From assembly GCF_037038585.1 (NCBI RefSeq), contig NC_092525.1, positions 19,302,867 to 19,366,866 of the forward strand: 64,000 nucleotides of DNA. Direction: 5' to 3'. Made by a program: the position numbers and the translations under genes. Of this stretch, positions 27,401 to 41,889 are shown one piece after another. The first letter of the stretch is position 1; every line of letters starts with the position of its first letter. This DNA comes from Patagioenas fasciata. Taxonomy: Eukaryota > Chordata > Aves > Columbiformes > Columbidae. The notes below the pieces were generated by a model. The model was not told where the DNA came from. It saw nothing but the letters and a program-made list of their open reading frames with translations, and ran no database searches.

Positions 27401-29716
27401 TCCTTTAAAAAAAGAAAAAAATGACATGATAGCATCCTTCATGCCAGGCTGGCCCTGTTGTGATTTTACATTGAGGGTGCATTTTAATTGATGAAATGTG
27501 CTACACAGCACAACTTGAAAAAGTAACAACCTTTAGTTACCATTTGGAAATGTGATGGAGGTGCCAGAAGTTAAACTCTTAGGACTAAATGAAATAACAG
27601 AAGCTCCCTATCCTTTCTTGAAGACGCTCATTAGTTTTCGCTTTCTCACATTCTGTTTGCCATGGATTTCATCCAAGAATGACGGATGTAGAGTTATTAA
27701 GCAAGTGATAGTTTCAAAACTCCAAGTGTCAGTGCTCAGTGTGGAAGCTCAGTTACCTTGCGGAGGACAAGAGGCTTAAGTGCCCATACCCTGGAGATGG
27801 TGACGTCGCAGAGGGAATGATCACATGGAAAGGTACTGTCGGAACAGCCGGAGAGATGCAAATCAGTTATAGAAACGGACAAATAAACAAATGAGGAATG
27901 TTTGAGGAATAATTTGGTATTTGAATGCTTCATCACACACAGGAAGCCAGAAAAAATATGTGGAAAAAAGAGGAAGGAGTATTAATATGCAGAAGGCAGT
28001 GAGCAAGCAACTTCTTAAATTCAACTGAGGGCTGGGATGCAGGGATGTCTCAATGCTGTAAGACCTCTTTGAGGGAAGAGACAAATCACTATTGTTTCTG
28101 ATTATGGGCTTGGAAGAGAAATCCATGTGTATGGGTCCCACTTTTCATTCCTGTGGCCCTGCTGACCCTTCATGGCCACTGGGCCACACTCCATGGGCAA
28201 AAGGCTCCAACAAACGAACCTGCTGGAGAACACAGGGGACAAAGAAGCACCGCAAAGCCTGGCCTTCTACGACTGGGGAACAGAAAAGCAAAAAGTCCAC
28301 ATGATCTCTCCCCATTCTACCTCCCAAGTGACATCGCTGCCACAACTCCCTCCTTTTCCAAAGATTTATCCCTCCCCAGCCCTAGATGGACATTTCATCT
28401 GACCCTGTTCTCTTGCACCTCCTGCCACAAGCTGACACTGAATGAGTTGAGCCGGTGTGTCAAGCTACACCCAACTCATTTCTGTTTGCTTTATTTTATT
28501 GCTTTCCCCACTTGATTTTACTCACAAACTGAAGCGGAAACAAAAAAATAACACTGGAAAAAGCTGGCTAGGTATGTTTTTTTTCTGTCCTAGATGCAGT
28601 AAAAAACTAACAGGGGTCTGAGTGAAAAGCCTGTTGAGCAGTTTCTTATTCAATTTCCAGGCTTGAGTCACTTGATGCACGTCAACTTGAATCACACCCC
28701 ACCGCTCAGGAAGTCTCCCTGGTCCTGGCTGGCAGTTTGTTTTATATTCCACACCTGGAAGCCAACAGGGTCATATCTAGAACCAAAGTCTGAACTCCCC
28801 TTCTGTATGTGTTTCTCTGTTTAAACTACAAGATTCAGCCTTATTTGTAAACATTTGATTTTACTTTTGAGTTAACTTAGAGCCTTGTTGTTCATGTCCA
28901 GTGGCAGTGGCTCAGACTGGCAGAAACCCTTCAGATCAGTGGTTTTTCCATGGCTGTCAGCTACAGAAAGGCTTGCGAGAATTTGGCTATGTGCAAGCTG
29001 AACCTGTTTTACATTTTGTTTCAGCTAAACAGCTCAATTTTAAATCTCTGTCCACAGCACCCATACACTATTTCTTTCATTTCCTTTTAATTCTGTTTTA
29101 TGCAAACAACTTGTACCTGAATTTCTTATATTCGAGCATCCCTTTCAGCTTCCTTTTCCAAGCCAATTGAAGTGGTGAAAATCTATTTTTGCTGGATTGT
29201 CTCCTGAGGAATGAGTTTTGGGCACTATAATCCAAAGGATGATATGGATTAATTCAAGATATGTCAGGGGAAAACAAGAAGAATGATTGGAGCAGTAGAT
29301 ATCATGACCTTGTTAAAGATGGGAGAAGGATTTATTTCTTTATTCTCTATAGCTTCTTTTTCATATTTACAGGCCTTTGCCTGTTTCTCATAGTACAAAT
29401 CTTTTGGAGATCCTGGTGACCAGTGTGAGTGAGAAGCAGCGGGAGCTGCAGGGACACTTTGGGTTTGAACATCCTCTGTGAAGCACTGGAACTGGTTGTC
29501 TCCAGATGTCACAACTTATTTGTCACTGGAGGTCTTGCCACCATCAGAAAGCTGACCGTGCTTCTGGAGAGCTGAATGCACTGGGTGATCTCTCAGGCTT
29601 TTTTCCAGCAAAATTAATGGCAAATCCAGAGGAATGTTTTTTCCCCTGAGGCTAGAATCCCATGACATTTGCTGCTAGGCTGAGTAGAGGACCCTTTCAG
29701 AGGTCTTTTCTGGAGG

Positions 29717-29731
29717 AAAAAAAAAAAAAAA
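29717..29731. repeat. Poly(A) tract
   Basis: Fifteen consecutive A bases; no retroposed gene body is recognisable upstream. Confidence 0.9.
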
Positions 29732-31222
29732 TTAAGTGGTGTGTTGCATATGAGTTAATATCTAGTCCCTGTTTCCACCACCGGAGGTTTTGGAGCCCTG
29801 CGGCAGCAGGTCCTGTCATCGGGCAGCTCTCAGCCTTGGCTTTTGTTGAGGTTTTCCCACTCCCTCTCATCCCGTCTTCTTGATCTGCCCTTTCAGGCAC
29901 TGTTGTCCCTGTTTTGGGTTCCTGCCTGCAGCTCAAACCCACCGCTGTCCTTTCCCATGGCGCTGCTGTCAAATCCTTTGGGAGCAATCAGCTTCAACTT
30001 CAGACTCTCTCAATTTATCTCACATGCTCTCGCATATTTTGTGCAGGCCTGATCATATTCTCCAAATACCTATTTTGTTCAAAGTCCACATATTTATTCT
30101 TGACTGGTTTTTGTCTCCCTGTAACCCTAATTAGTAACGTAATTAGAGGACGGCTACAATTCCTTGGGAGCTCCCAAGCATGCACTAATTTATAGCCCAC
30201 CATTACTCAGTACAAGTCACAGGAAAATCCATTTGCTGTAACAGCTGTTGCAGGGCACGCGTGGGAAACAAGGTGGCAGTGCATTTCTAGAAAGGTCCAG
30301 AAGAAAATGAGTGTGATTGAACTGTCTGAATGTAACAGCACGCCTTCAGAAATGGATGAGGGCCGATTGATCTCTGCTCGGCCAGTTATACCATTATAAT
30401 TCTTGCCAGTAAGAATTTTTAACAGACGGTTTGCTGATGGGTTCATGAAAACAGGGCTGGTTGGATCATGAGAAACCCCCTGTGAGATCCTCTGCCCAAA
30501 AGCCAGCTTGTTCCTGGCAGAGGTTTGTTGAGTGCGTTCCTCAGCACGCTCTGTTGCAGCATCCTGAGTATGAACTGAGGAGGTTTTTTTCTGAATGAAA
30601 GACAAGATGGCAAGGTCTGGAACTAGAACAGAAGCAGCAATAACATCCTAGTGAGAGTCAAAGTACTTGAGAGCCTCCAGGGGCACGTTCCTCATAGTCG
30701 TACGAGATGGTGCAGAGCAGTAAGAATGGGTCTCCAACAGAATTATAAAAACAGATGTGGAAGAGAGAATTTCTGTCCCAAAGAGCTTACAGAAATGCTA
30801 AGCAAGTTTTGTATCCATTTCAGCTTGTGGCTTTTTTTAGGCTATCTGATTTTATTTAACCTGAATAAGTTTGTCCATCTTTAATATTCTTCAGGATTAT
30901 AGGAAGGAAATGCTTTGCAATGGCAGATTTTATTGAAAATTGCTAAATGTGGGCCACAGAGTATTGCACTGATCTTCCTTGGTCTGTGGTAGGATCATGT
31001 CTGCTAGTTTCAATTGGTTCTGGGCTCACACTTATACCTCCAGGCTGAATGCAGATGCAGATTCAGTGCCAACTCTATTGTCATGGCTGGCTTCTATAGA
31101 TGAAAGTTCTCAGGCCATGGTTAGCATTAAGATAAGATATATTTCAAACCAGCTCACTAACATTTTCACTACCAGTATTATTTCCACTGCACAGTGAGAC
31201 AGAGTGGACGGAAGAACCTCTT

Positions 31223-31290
31223 TCAACTCCTGTTGAAATACATGGAAAAACTCACGCTGACTTCATAGGAAGTTAGATCAAGTTCCAAGG
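31223..31290 (+). mobile_element. Relic of an ancient amniote interspersed repeat
   Basis: The segment CAACTCCTGTTGAAATACATGG then CTCACGCTGACTTCATAGGA then AGTTAGATCAAG follows, with gaps and changes, a common old amniote repeat made of paired CCATTGACTTCAATGGGAG-like units followed by CAGGATCAGGCCC. I recognise the pattern but not the formal family name. Confidence 0.5.
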
Positions 31291-33208
31291 CTGCACATCA
31301 ACATTTTTCTGAGTGGTTCTGGCTCTGCACAGGGGCCCCTACATCATGTTACATTCCGTCACAGAAAAAAGGATGGGGGTATTTTTTACCCTTCCAGAGA
31401 CAGGTCTCTTTGGAAAACACATTTGTTTTCTCTGTAAGTGCCAGAAAGAAATAGATGTGAAAAGCTCAGCAGTCAACTCTAAACTGCCTTTAATGCTGGC
31501 ATCATTTTTTTGGGGGGGGGAGGAAGGGAGTGTGCATGCACATGCAGTCACAGCTAAGGTCTTAATTCTATCTCCAGATGCTGTGCATAATCTAGAGGTT
31601 TATCTTAATGAATTATTTCTGTTATTACTGCAGGCAAAGTGAGATTTAATTTGATGTGTGATATATCCCTGGATTAACTACCCTTTGGTTTTATTTGCTC
31701 CATAATGGTGAATTTTTGTTTATAGACCCATTTTGTAATTACATCCCTGAGCTCAGAAGGGCTATGGTAATGCTGCTCCATCCTATAGGAAACCAGGATC
31801 CAATTCCCTTCTCCCAGTCCTGTTGTCATCTGTGGCTAAAACAGAAGCTGCACAATATGATGTTAACCATTTTGTCTTGCTTAATAGCAGCTATACGGGA
31901 CAAAGTAGAGAGACTCGCCTTGGCTGAAAAGACTCTGATGATCACTTGAGAGGTGTATGCAAAGTGGCAGAGGAGCTTCACCTTGAAAAATTACAACGAG
32001 TATCAGGAACAATTGGTCAAATCCTTCCTGACACCAACACGCTGGAAGTGTCACAACACGGCAGAGGCTGTGAGGGTGGCACAGGGAGCTGTGAGGCATG
32101 GGAGCACGTGGAGCCATGGTTCATTAATTCCTTGTTTCCCAGCTGAACTCCTCTCGGTGGGAAGCCTAACCCTCACCACCCCTGCCGAAAGCTGCAGTGC
32201 CGGCTGCCGGTCACAGCACAGGGACACACTTTTCCCTCCCTTAAAGCTCTGGATTTTCTACTCCATCCAGCCCAGCCCAACCCCTTCCCTTGTCATCTAC
32301 CCAGGAGGTTTAGGTCCAACAAACCTACACTGGCTCATACTCAAAACATCTCTTGAGCGCTTTTCTTGCAATATCATGAGTTATCACAACAGAAAGGGAA
32401 CTGTGTCCCAAATCCAGCTCAGCTACTTCCCTGGTGCTGGTGTGGCCAAGCCCCAGGGGCATGAGGGCTGAGATCTCGCTGTGGCTCTGCAGGGAGCAGG
32501 ACGTGGCGCTGTGGTTACAGAAGCTGTGACAGCACCCGTACCTAATCCCCTGGTAACATATGGTATTGCTACACCAGAATTGTGTTTCATTGCAATCACA
32601 GCGATCTTAATTAGTACTACTTACAACAACAGAAGTCAGGCTAAGTACTGGGAAAAGTGGAAGCAAACAAATCCAAATGGGCATTAGCACACCCCTTGGA
32701 GAGGGTGGGTGTTTCCAACTTTTGACTCAAAGCAGCGTTGCCTCCAAGTCATACGCTCCAGCTTGACCCATCACTCATGAGCACACGTGCAGGTTGCGGG
32801 GACCACAGACCCATCTCGTCCCTCCCTAGGTGACCCACGCTGGAGCTGCAGAGCTTTGCTCCTGCTGCAGCTCACCATGGTGGAGCACGTCATGAGTGGG
32901 GATCTCTGTGGGACCTGCCAGCAACTCTGAAATTCTAGCAGGAGGCCTCGCTTTCCAGGGAGGAAGGTGGTGGGTTCAATCCCTATTCACAGTCATACTA
33001 AAAAATATGCGTATTTTCTGCTTATACATCACACTGCAAACAAAATATTTTTTTACCAGCAGAAAAGAGTGTTTGAGGCCATTAACTGCAGCAGGTCAAA
33101 GCCTCCTGTTCATAAAGAGTGCTTACAGATTTATGCTATACAGCATGTATTTGTAATTGCTCCTGATGTGTCAGTTCTCATACACTTCCATTAAAAGTTT
33201 ATGTCTAC

Positions 33209-33222
33209 TTTTTTTTTTTTTT
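33209..33222. repeat. Poly(T) tract
   Basis: Fourteen consecutive T bases. Confidence 0.9.
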
Positions 33223-35073
33223 CTTTTCCTCCAGATAATAGAATTAAATGTTGGAAAGCCAAAGTGAAAAAAAAAGTCAGAGTGTTGCTTGGACCAGTAC
33301 AAAATGGGATATTCAGAGCTGACACCAAAGCTGTCTTCAAAATCACCTACTGTTGAGAGAGCCAAACACTAAAACTTGGCTTCCTGCTTTTTCCTGGTTA
33401 AAACCCAACCTGAAGTGTTGTTTCACTGCCTTGGGAGTGTGAATTTCAAATGGCCCTTAAGGGTGGAAAGTGATTTAAAAATATTTTTCTTAGAAACCTC
33501 AAAACACAAGGAGCATCTTTATGAGTGAAAACCTAGGAGTACACGTCAACATTTGCAAACATATCTGAGGGACGCAAGCAACATCAATCCTGGGGCTTTA
33601 AAGTTGTCACGAGGCCAAAGGCTTGTTTCCTTTACCCATATGAGCAGCCTCGCTCCAGTCAATGACCTGAAATGTTTTTTGTAAATAAAAGGAGCAAGAC
33701 TTAGCTTGAAGCCTACAGAAAATAATATGGAGAATCTGTCCCCCCGCCCCGGGGAGGAGAAGCCAAGCATTCCTTGGCTTGTCCTGTCCCTGCACAGCCC
33801 ATGGAGCAGGATCTGCCATGCCCACTGGCCCAGGTACCCGGCACCCTCATCCTGGCTCTACTGCTGGCTCCTGCTTCTCCACTCATTACTGCTCCTTTTT
33901 CTATGCTAATAACGTATAATAAATTTAACGCCACTAAAGAAACTATAAAGACTTGAAGACCATTATTACAGATTTTGTATGTGCAGAGAAAGGCAAATTG
34001 TTTGCAGCTACTATTGATTGGGGAAGGCTGATTTAGTGTAATTGCAGAACATAAAAGGAGGAAATATAATAAAAAAATAAAATTAATATACCAGTCACAG
34101 AATCTGAACTCAAAAAGCCAATAAAAGACATGTAATAAAGCACTCCAGAGAAATGAAACTCTGTCACAGTAAATATCAAGCTATTTACCGAAAAGTGCAA
34201 ATATCAACTAAGGCATTCCTCACATTCAGACATTCAGTTAAGTCCCGTCTGCACTCACTGTTTTCAAAAATTACAAACTGCAGCTAAAACCGTGGTTCAC
34301 TGATCGCAGAGTGTCAGCAAGGTCTTCACCTGCCCTGCCGTGGAAACACATCTTTGAAGTCTTACATTGGGATGCAGAGTAAGGAACGTGCAAGAAGTTG
34401 ATCCAGGAGGAAAACTCTGGTGTCATCAGCCCGCGGCCAGAACAGCTAAAAATGGAAAGTTTCACGAGGAGCCAGGGTCCAGTTACACAGGGATACAAGA
34501 TGTCCTACAACAAAGTGCTCACTTAAATAATGCCCTGTGGTGAGAACAGCAGCAATATCATTGTAAAAATGATGAATCAGTCCCCCAAAAAATCATGACA
34601 TTGACTAGAGAATCAGGAGATGGAACACAAACAATTAAATCTATGTCCTTTGTATTTGGTATATGACTGTTTTGGACTTTCTAGAGTTTGGATTTTCAAG
34701 TTTTGCTCTGTCTCCATGACAACTTGGGTTGTATTTTAATTTGTGCCAAAGCTCAGATTAGTGACATATTCAAACTTAGGCAGTTCCCGCCTTTGAGGAG
34801 TAAAGTCTCTTACCATGAGGATTTGCTTGCAGCATGGGCAGAACCAGAGGTTTGTGGCAAATCAGCTAAAAGCAAGAAAACGTTCTTAGTCCTCAAGATG
34901 TGCAGATTAAGGAACTCCAGCAATTGATAAATTTGAATCTATTTGTTAGTTTGTAGGTTTTATTAAATATTCTATGAAGGGAAACAACAGGTTTCCATAT
35001 TTTCCATAGTGCCATTTCTCCCTAAAACCTTGGACAGGTTGGATTTCAGCAGCTGTTTTGGAGGATGCTCTGG

Positions 35074-35093
35074 CCTCCAGCGCAGGCTGGAGG
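35074..35093. repeat. Perfect short hairpin (8-bp arms, 4-base loop)
   Basis: CCTCCAGC, loop GCAG, then GCTGGAGG. A compact GC-rich inverted repeat in an otherwise AT-rich stretch. It may be chance or a fold in the pre-mRNA; there is no T-run after it and no sign of a small RNA gene. Confidence 0.7.
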
Positions 35094-36695
35094 TGTCTGC
35101 CTTATTAGAAATAAAAAAGGAAAGCAAAACCCTGGCTAAATTGTGCACTTACATTTTCTTCATGTACAACAGGATTTTGTTAGCACTTTCAATCCAGAGT
35201 GGGAAGAATAGCCTTTTAATGTGTCCATCCAGAAAGAGGTAAAATATAGATCTTTCATAGGCTATATATTTAAAAAAAAGAAGTGGTGCTTTTAAAATGT
35301 GATGTCCAATATCTGGTGACTAATGGGTGACAAAGAGGTTGCGGGGTACTTTATTAAACGTCTCTAAAGACAAAGAAGTCGATTGCTACTCACTAAGTTG
35401 ATTTACAATGATAAAGATTTCTATTTGTAGGAACCGCTTTGCCTTCAGTCACCTCCTCTTGTGGCTCTGGGCACGTAAGAGATAGAAAGCTTTGCTCTTT
35501 CCAAGAGGAAAGAATTTCTCTCTGAGGCAGGACTGACTGTATTTTTCTGGTTATCGTGACAATCTCATCAGACTAACGGGCTGAGAGCCCCAGAACTGCT
35601 CTGCTGTCTAGGAAGGGAATGATGCAGCCTTGAAGAATCATTATGTCATATTTGGTAGGAGCTTCATTGTTTTATTGGTGCCATTCCCTGTGCTGAAACC
35701 ATTCAAAAATGAAATAAATAGCTTCTCTGCATTTATCAGTTGTGAGAGGGAGGAATGCACGATTTCACCTGGATTGCTGCCAGCGGAGGAGAGAAACGAA
35801 GCTGGGACAGAGACTGCAGAGTAAAGGAAATGCTCTGGAGTCACCGGCCGATGTCCTCGGAAGCCGGGGTCAGTGGCTACAGTGAGTCTGGATGTGAGAT
35901 CAGAACCCCCAGTTGGCCCAAGAAGAAATAATTTCTGCATTCTGTGACACTATTTGTTCTACTTGAGCGTTGCTTTCTCTTCATAGTTTTGGATGGCGTA
36001 ATCTACTTTACAGCACTAATTCTGAGCCTGTACTTAAGACACCAGCTCCCGTTTGTCATGCTCTGTACTGAACTCTGTTAGATGGAGTGTTCCATGTTTA
36101 CTGTGTCCAAACACATTGTCCTGTGTTCAGAGTTCGGGCTAGAAAGCAAATCTCCCGCTTCCCTACTTCTGATATTATTACTACCATGACTCTAGAGGGA
36201 GGCTGGGAACATATCAAAGATGAATTTGTAACAATCAAGGTCAAAAATAGAACAACAACAGATGAAAGAGACCAGGAATACAGTTGCTGATTTGCAAAGC
36301 CCTGTTGTTCCACTGCCTTGCGGTGTGTTAAAAAAGATCACAGAGCAATGTATCTGCTGAGGTGACACTGCAGGAGGACAAAACAACTGTGCATGGGGGA
36401 GGCCACAGAAAGAGGAATCGCAGCTTCAAAGAGAAGTACTTACAACACGGAACTTGTGATGGGCTTGTGAGGGCGTCAGCGTGACAGAAGCCCTGGGGTT
36501 TCCTATAGGATGCCCATTGATGTGAATGGTGAGGTCACGATGGATCCCAAGGTCCCGTCAATCACCGGAGCATGGACCGCAGGGACGCATAGCTGGGGTG
36601 ACACCGTCACTTCCATGGTGTTGGCCCAGCTGGGATGCTCAGGCTCTCAGGCCTTGAAATTAAATTCTTACAGAGGGAGCTCGAAAATGTTGCAT

Positions 36696-36765
36696 TAATG
36701 GTTGGACTCAATGATCTTAAAGGTCTTTTCCAACCCAAATGATTCTATGAGCCTGTGATTCTATG
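36696..36765 (+). mobile_element. CR1 LINE tail (about 70 bases)
   Basis: The segment reads TAATGGTTGGACTCAATGAT followed by CTTAAAGGTCTTTTCCAACC and ends with ATGATTCTATGA and GTGATTCTATG, the terminal 3' untranslated end and octamer-like tail of avian CR1. No CR1 match is obvious immediately upstream, so this is either a very short insertion or one whose 5' part has diverged. Confidence 0.9.
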
Positions 36766-39700
36766 TTCTAGCATAACAAAGCTGTGCTATTCCTCATCCT
36801 ACCAGGTCTTGCACATGGCTGCTTCCTACAAAACCACAGAAATTTGTGAAATAGCTGACTCATTTCTTTGCCCTAAAGATGGCCAGCGCTTTAACAAGAG
36901 GAGCTATTTTAAGGATGTAATTTTATAGGATGAAGGTATCAATTCCCTGTCTTCCCATGGATAATCCTGTTAGGTGATAACGCAATTTTAGGACAGTCCA
37001 TTTCAAAGGACAACCTTTTCAGCCTTGTCTAACTGAGTCTCCAAGTCCTTCATAACTCCTTTCATGCAAAGAAAATGGAAAACCTTAACTTTCTGTTGCC
37101 ACTGTTGAGCTACATTTCAGCTGATTTCTCTAATACATGGCACAGTATCTAGATAATTTATTGACATTCTCAGTTTAATGGAATTATGTAACTATAACAC
37201 TGATCAGTACACACCAGCCAGGGGTGGACCTCCTCCCACCGCTGTGTTTATCTGCTGCTCTTCCTGCTGGTTTTACCTTCACAGCATCCTAACAGAGCCA
37301 TGATGTGTCATCTTTGATGTTTTAAATGTGGGTAAAGTGAGGAACAAATAGACTAAATGAGTCCCCCAGAGTCACAGTGAAACGCAAGAACAGAACTCAC
37401 AGGAACCAGAGCAGTCGTAAAGAAATCACTGCCTCCCCAGTTTGTCCTCCTTGCATTTTCAACAAACATTCCCAAAGAAGGTGTTAATTGAAGAGAAGGC
37501 TTTACACTTCTAACTTCCTAGCTAGACCCCAAACATTCTTTTTTGGCTTGCTGTATGAAACATGAGCTCACTACCAATGAAAGGTATTTCTATTTATGCC
37601 AAAAATTAACTAATCAGCATCTTACAGGTCAATGGGGTTCTCCAAAGGCAGACTGTCATTTCCACTTGGTTTGCATTCTGGTAATAAAAACTTGGTCCAG
37701 TTCTTTCCTCAGGCAGATGAAATACTTCTTCAACTGATTCTGAAATTCAGTGATGTTATTCACATTTACCACAGCAGCATTTAGGAGCCTGAGGAATGGA
37801 CCAGAAGGCACCTGTGACTGGTGCTGTACAAATAGAGTATAAAGAATAATCCTTGAATTTAATAATGCTGTGCAAGGAGTAAAGGGGGTGTGCAGTGAGC
37901 ACATGGCAAAAGTGAGTATATTTCCACATATTAACTGGTAACGTGCTGCAATAGAAACATTATTTTTTATTATAAGTTAGACTATGGTGTCTCAATACTG
38001 ACAACTTCCTGCTCAGTCTCACCTTCATCTTTCAAAATACACTTCTTGGTTGCTTACAAAGCATTTTCCCCACCCTGAAAAAAACCCTCAATTATTTTGT
38101 TCAGTCTCTGTGAACAAATGGTTCACTGTAAATTCTGCACTCCAGCAAGGTCAAAATCTATGTGTGCAAATGGTTTTAACTCAATGATAACTTATTCATG
38201 TTCTGCTGGGGAATATCTGTGATATTTTCTGGAATAAAGCAGAAAGGGAATTTTTCTACTTCAGCTTATATTTTAAACTATTCCCTTTTATTTAAATGTT
38301 CCTTCAAGGAGAGACAGCTCATTTCGTAAGAAAATGTATCCACCCACCGAATGTTATTTCTCACTATACATAGGTAATAGGAGATTTCCTACTTTTTGCC
38401 CACTTCTTCCCCATAGATTTAATATGTAAACTGGGAACATGCAGGATATATTGCTTGGCACAAGTCAGTGAAGTTTCACCTGTGAGAACACAGTATGAAT
38501 TCAACCTTTGGCTGCTTGTACTAAACCACAGGGAGAATCTACATTTAAGTGATATAAAGTTCAGAGATTAGACTCAAACCCACAAAACCAAACCCAGGGA
38601 GCAGCACTGGGGCTTGCAGAGCTTGTTGAACCCCCGACTCCATCTCACTTGAGTCCATTTGGAAGGCAAGAGGTTTGTCCCAGGGCAGGCACAAAGGGAG
38701 CACAATGGTCTGCCCTTGTGATGAGGGGCTCCCGGGGCTTGGAGGATGTCGAGGCACAAATCCCTTGTCAAAAGACTGAATGGGAAAGGAAAATATGATC
38801 TATTTCATGAAGAAGGCAGAAAAAAGTGATTGATGCTCTGGAAGCAAGTGTGCATCAAGAGAGTGTACTCATTCTCACATTTTACATTATGCTTCCTTTT
38901 ATGTTCCAGAGTTCTATTTAAATGCTCATTTAACCTCAGTGCACAAAGCACCCAATATTCCTCACTATCCTCTGCAGTGAATCCTCGGGATTCATTTCCA
39001 TAAGCTCAGTGTATCACTGATCTCAGCGCTGCAACAGGTGAGCGAAATGTACACCACGGTTTGCCCTTTCAGTTTCACACGTTTCTCTGTGAATCTTGAG
39101 AGGTGGGAGAAGAATTATTCCTGCTCATATGTGATTCCGATTTTCATCTCTTTTTTTTTCTGGTCCATGGATTTGTTTCTGTGGATTAGTTTAGGTTCCA
39201 GATGATCCAGATCTTAAACCATTATTTTCTCTTTCTCACAGTTCAACTCTTCTCTTACTTCATTTTAAAAGTGAGGCGAGCTCTGTTGCTCTGAAGACGG
39301 AAATGCAGCTCCAAAAAGCCTCTTCTAGGAGTGGAGCAACAGCCAAAGTTCTGATTAACTTCACCTCTTCTGCAACGAACGCAAACTGCTGTGAAATCTT
39401 TTCCAGCAGGGTAATGGAGGGAGGAAAAGAGTTGGCTCTAAGTTTGAGAATTATTATTCCTACAAACCCATTCACACACCTATCACTTGGGACCAGCAAA
39501 GGGCCAAAGACATGCCAAGCAATTACACAGCTACACAGGTCCGTGCACAAGATATTCCGCTTCACGTTGGCTGTAATTTGCACTTGCAACGTTGGCACTG
39601 GCTCCACCTGTGTCAGATGGCAGCAGAGAAAACAACTTTTCTGGGAGACTAAATCCATCTCAATTGCGGCCAAGCCATGTCCTTGTTTTGGAAAGTCTGA

Positions 39701-41889
39701 TTGGGAGCAGCAGCACCTTTCCATTTGAAGTGGAAAAAAGGTTTACAAAGCTCAGACTGCTTAGTTGCTGGTTTTCACCTCCCTCCCAGCAGTCTCAAGC
39801 AGTATCAATATGCTCAGGGACTGCTGGTGACACCAATGTAACTGGTCACAGCTTCCAGGGGATTTATGAGATAATGTTCAGTCCTAGTTCTGACCTCAGC
39901 CAGCTCTTTGTGTCCTGATGAGAAATGATTTCTAAATAGGTTTATATTTTCTCATTTGAGTTGAGTGAAACTAGACAAATCTATTTCCCGGTTCAGGTAC
40001 AAAGACAGAAGAACCACCTTTCTCAGATCACTGAAGTTCATGACATGAAGGATCTGGGCAAAGTAGGAAGAGATGTCAAGATCATCATTCACCTTTTACA
40101 ACATGTTTACAGATGTTTAAGGGTCTACAAAGGGCTGATGTGGTGATGGAGTGAGTCTTTGCCTTGTACAGGTTAGTGTTCAATAACAAACAAATCAATT
40201 AACCCCTTTTTCTCCATTGGTAAACTGAAGACTGCCATTCCTTGCCAAGTAAAAGTGGCTCACTTCATGATTTTTCCCGATATATTTTGAAGTTTTCCTT
40301 CATTCAGTCTTGCAGAGCCCCAAAGCCCATTGTTGCCATAGAGCAGACCACAGAAAAGGACAGAGCAAGAGAGATGAACCTGTTCTGAAGGGCTCCTGAA
40401 GTCTAATAAATTCAACACTAACAGCTGGGTAGAAAGGATTTCTTGGAACACCCTGATTTTGACCAAGGATTTTTTGTTTTAAGGTGAAGAGAAATACAGT
40501 CAGTTACCTTGGTGTGAAATGTGTGTGGACTTGATTCATCCGAAGCCAGGAGACCAAGTCAGAAGTGTTAAAGGTGTCTCTGTTTCCTTGAGAAGCATCT
40601 CTCCAGCTGCAGTGACCACGTGCTGTCCATAGAATTAAAACACCCAAGGCACTTTAAAGAGTATCACTATACTCCTAAAGACTGACCTATTATTCTATTA
40701 ACTGCTCACCAGCAGGACAGCAAACCCACACCCACTTTAACTGCAATATGTCCAAAGACTGTAACTCTTGTACAAAGTTTTCAATCGTGGACTTCTAGAG
40801 CTTTGCCCTTGAAAACTGAGCCTCTTGTTGGACAAGGCTGCAGAGACCAAGAGTAGCATGAAAAAGGCTATTCTAAAAATTAGCTATTGTAACCACATGG
40901 TCCCACAGGACTAGTTTGGCACGGCACTGTAGCTGCTTTCTGCTGTTTGCTTGCCCCAAGAGGACAGATAGTTCAGAATTGCGTCTCCCTCTCCCAGTAA
41001 TATCACGTTTTCTGCTGCTGCTTCTGCTTTGCTGTGTATCTGCCAAATGCTGCAGGTGCTGAAAAACAAAGGTGAAAGCACCCATATGGTGTTTTCGGAT
41101 CACAAAACCAGAGCACAGAATCAAAAGCCCAAAAGGACCTGTTTTTTCTTCCCCCGTAAGAAAACTGAACAGGGAATCTATGGAGTTACATCCAAGTGCC
41201 AAGGCCTATGAAAGGATTTATTGTTAATGTCTTTTACAAGATTCCTTCCTTGCTGGAGATAGGACCTTTGGGATTCCCCTTCATGATATTGCTAATCCCA
41301 TCTATTCAAAATTTATGGTGCACATTCCCTAGAATACCAAGATGACTTTAAAACAGTGTAGATCAGGGGTTTTTGCTTGTTTTATTGTAATTTTCTTTTT
41401 TAGATTTCAGAATGCTGGCATTTACTGTACTCATGTGCTTCCTTTTGCAAAGACATGCACTAGAAACTCTCTTTATTTGCATGTGAGGTTGTGTTCAGTG
41501 CAAATGTTTACTAATATTCTTGTACAGATCTGAGGTCCGGGACTTTTCTTGGCATAAGTCACACCAAGACTCATGATGAGATGGTAAAAGTAATTTTATG
41601 TAAGGTGTGTGTGCATTCAAGTGTGTGTGTTTACATGTGCGCTTTTTTTTCTGCCTGCTCCTTCAGTCACTAGTTTAGGAATTAAGATTGGTTTGAAAAT
41701 ATTTTTCCTTTCCACACACCCAAAACGTAACTACAAATATAGTTCCTCTCTTATGCTTTAAAATCTTTCTAGTGATTTTTCTCCGTGACTCTGAACTGCA
41801 GGTACCTGAGGCTGGAGCTGCTCTGCAGTTCCCTGCTGTGCACAGGTAGGAGGCAGAGATGGGGATGTAGCTGACCTGCCCCAAATCTT

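Larger units (their letters stand above)
24401..36695. other. Intronic block: no gene recognised
   Basis: Single-copy DNA with A and T tracts, one ancient repeat relic (31.2 kb) and the small hairpin at 35.08 kb. A frame of 172 codons at 31953-32471 on the plus strand is of mixed composition without a family signature and is taken as chance. Confidence 0.5.

Noticed and set aside
31953..32471. Plus-strand open frame of 172 codons
   Set aside because: No recognised motif, no splice pattern, overlapped by another plus-strand frame.
39260..39728. Open frames of 154 and 141 codons facing each other on opposite strands
   Set aside because: Mirror frames in the same DNA with no family signature on either strand; at most one could be real and neither is convincing.
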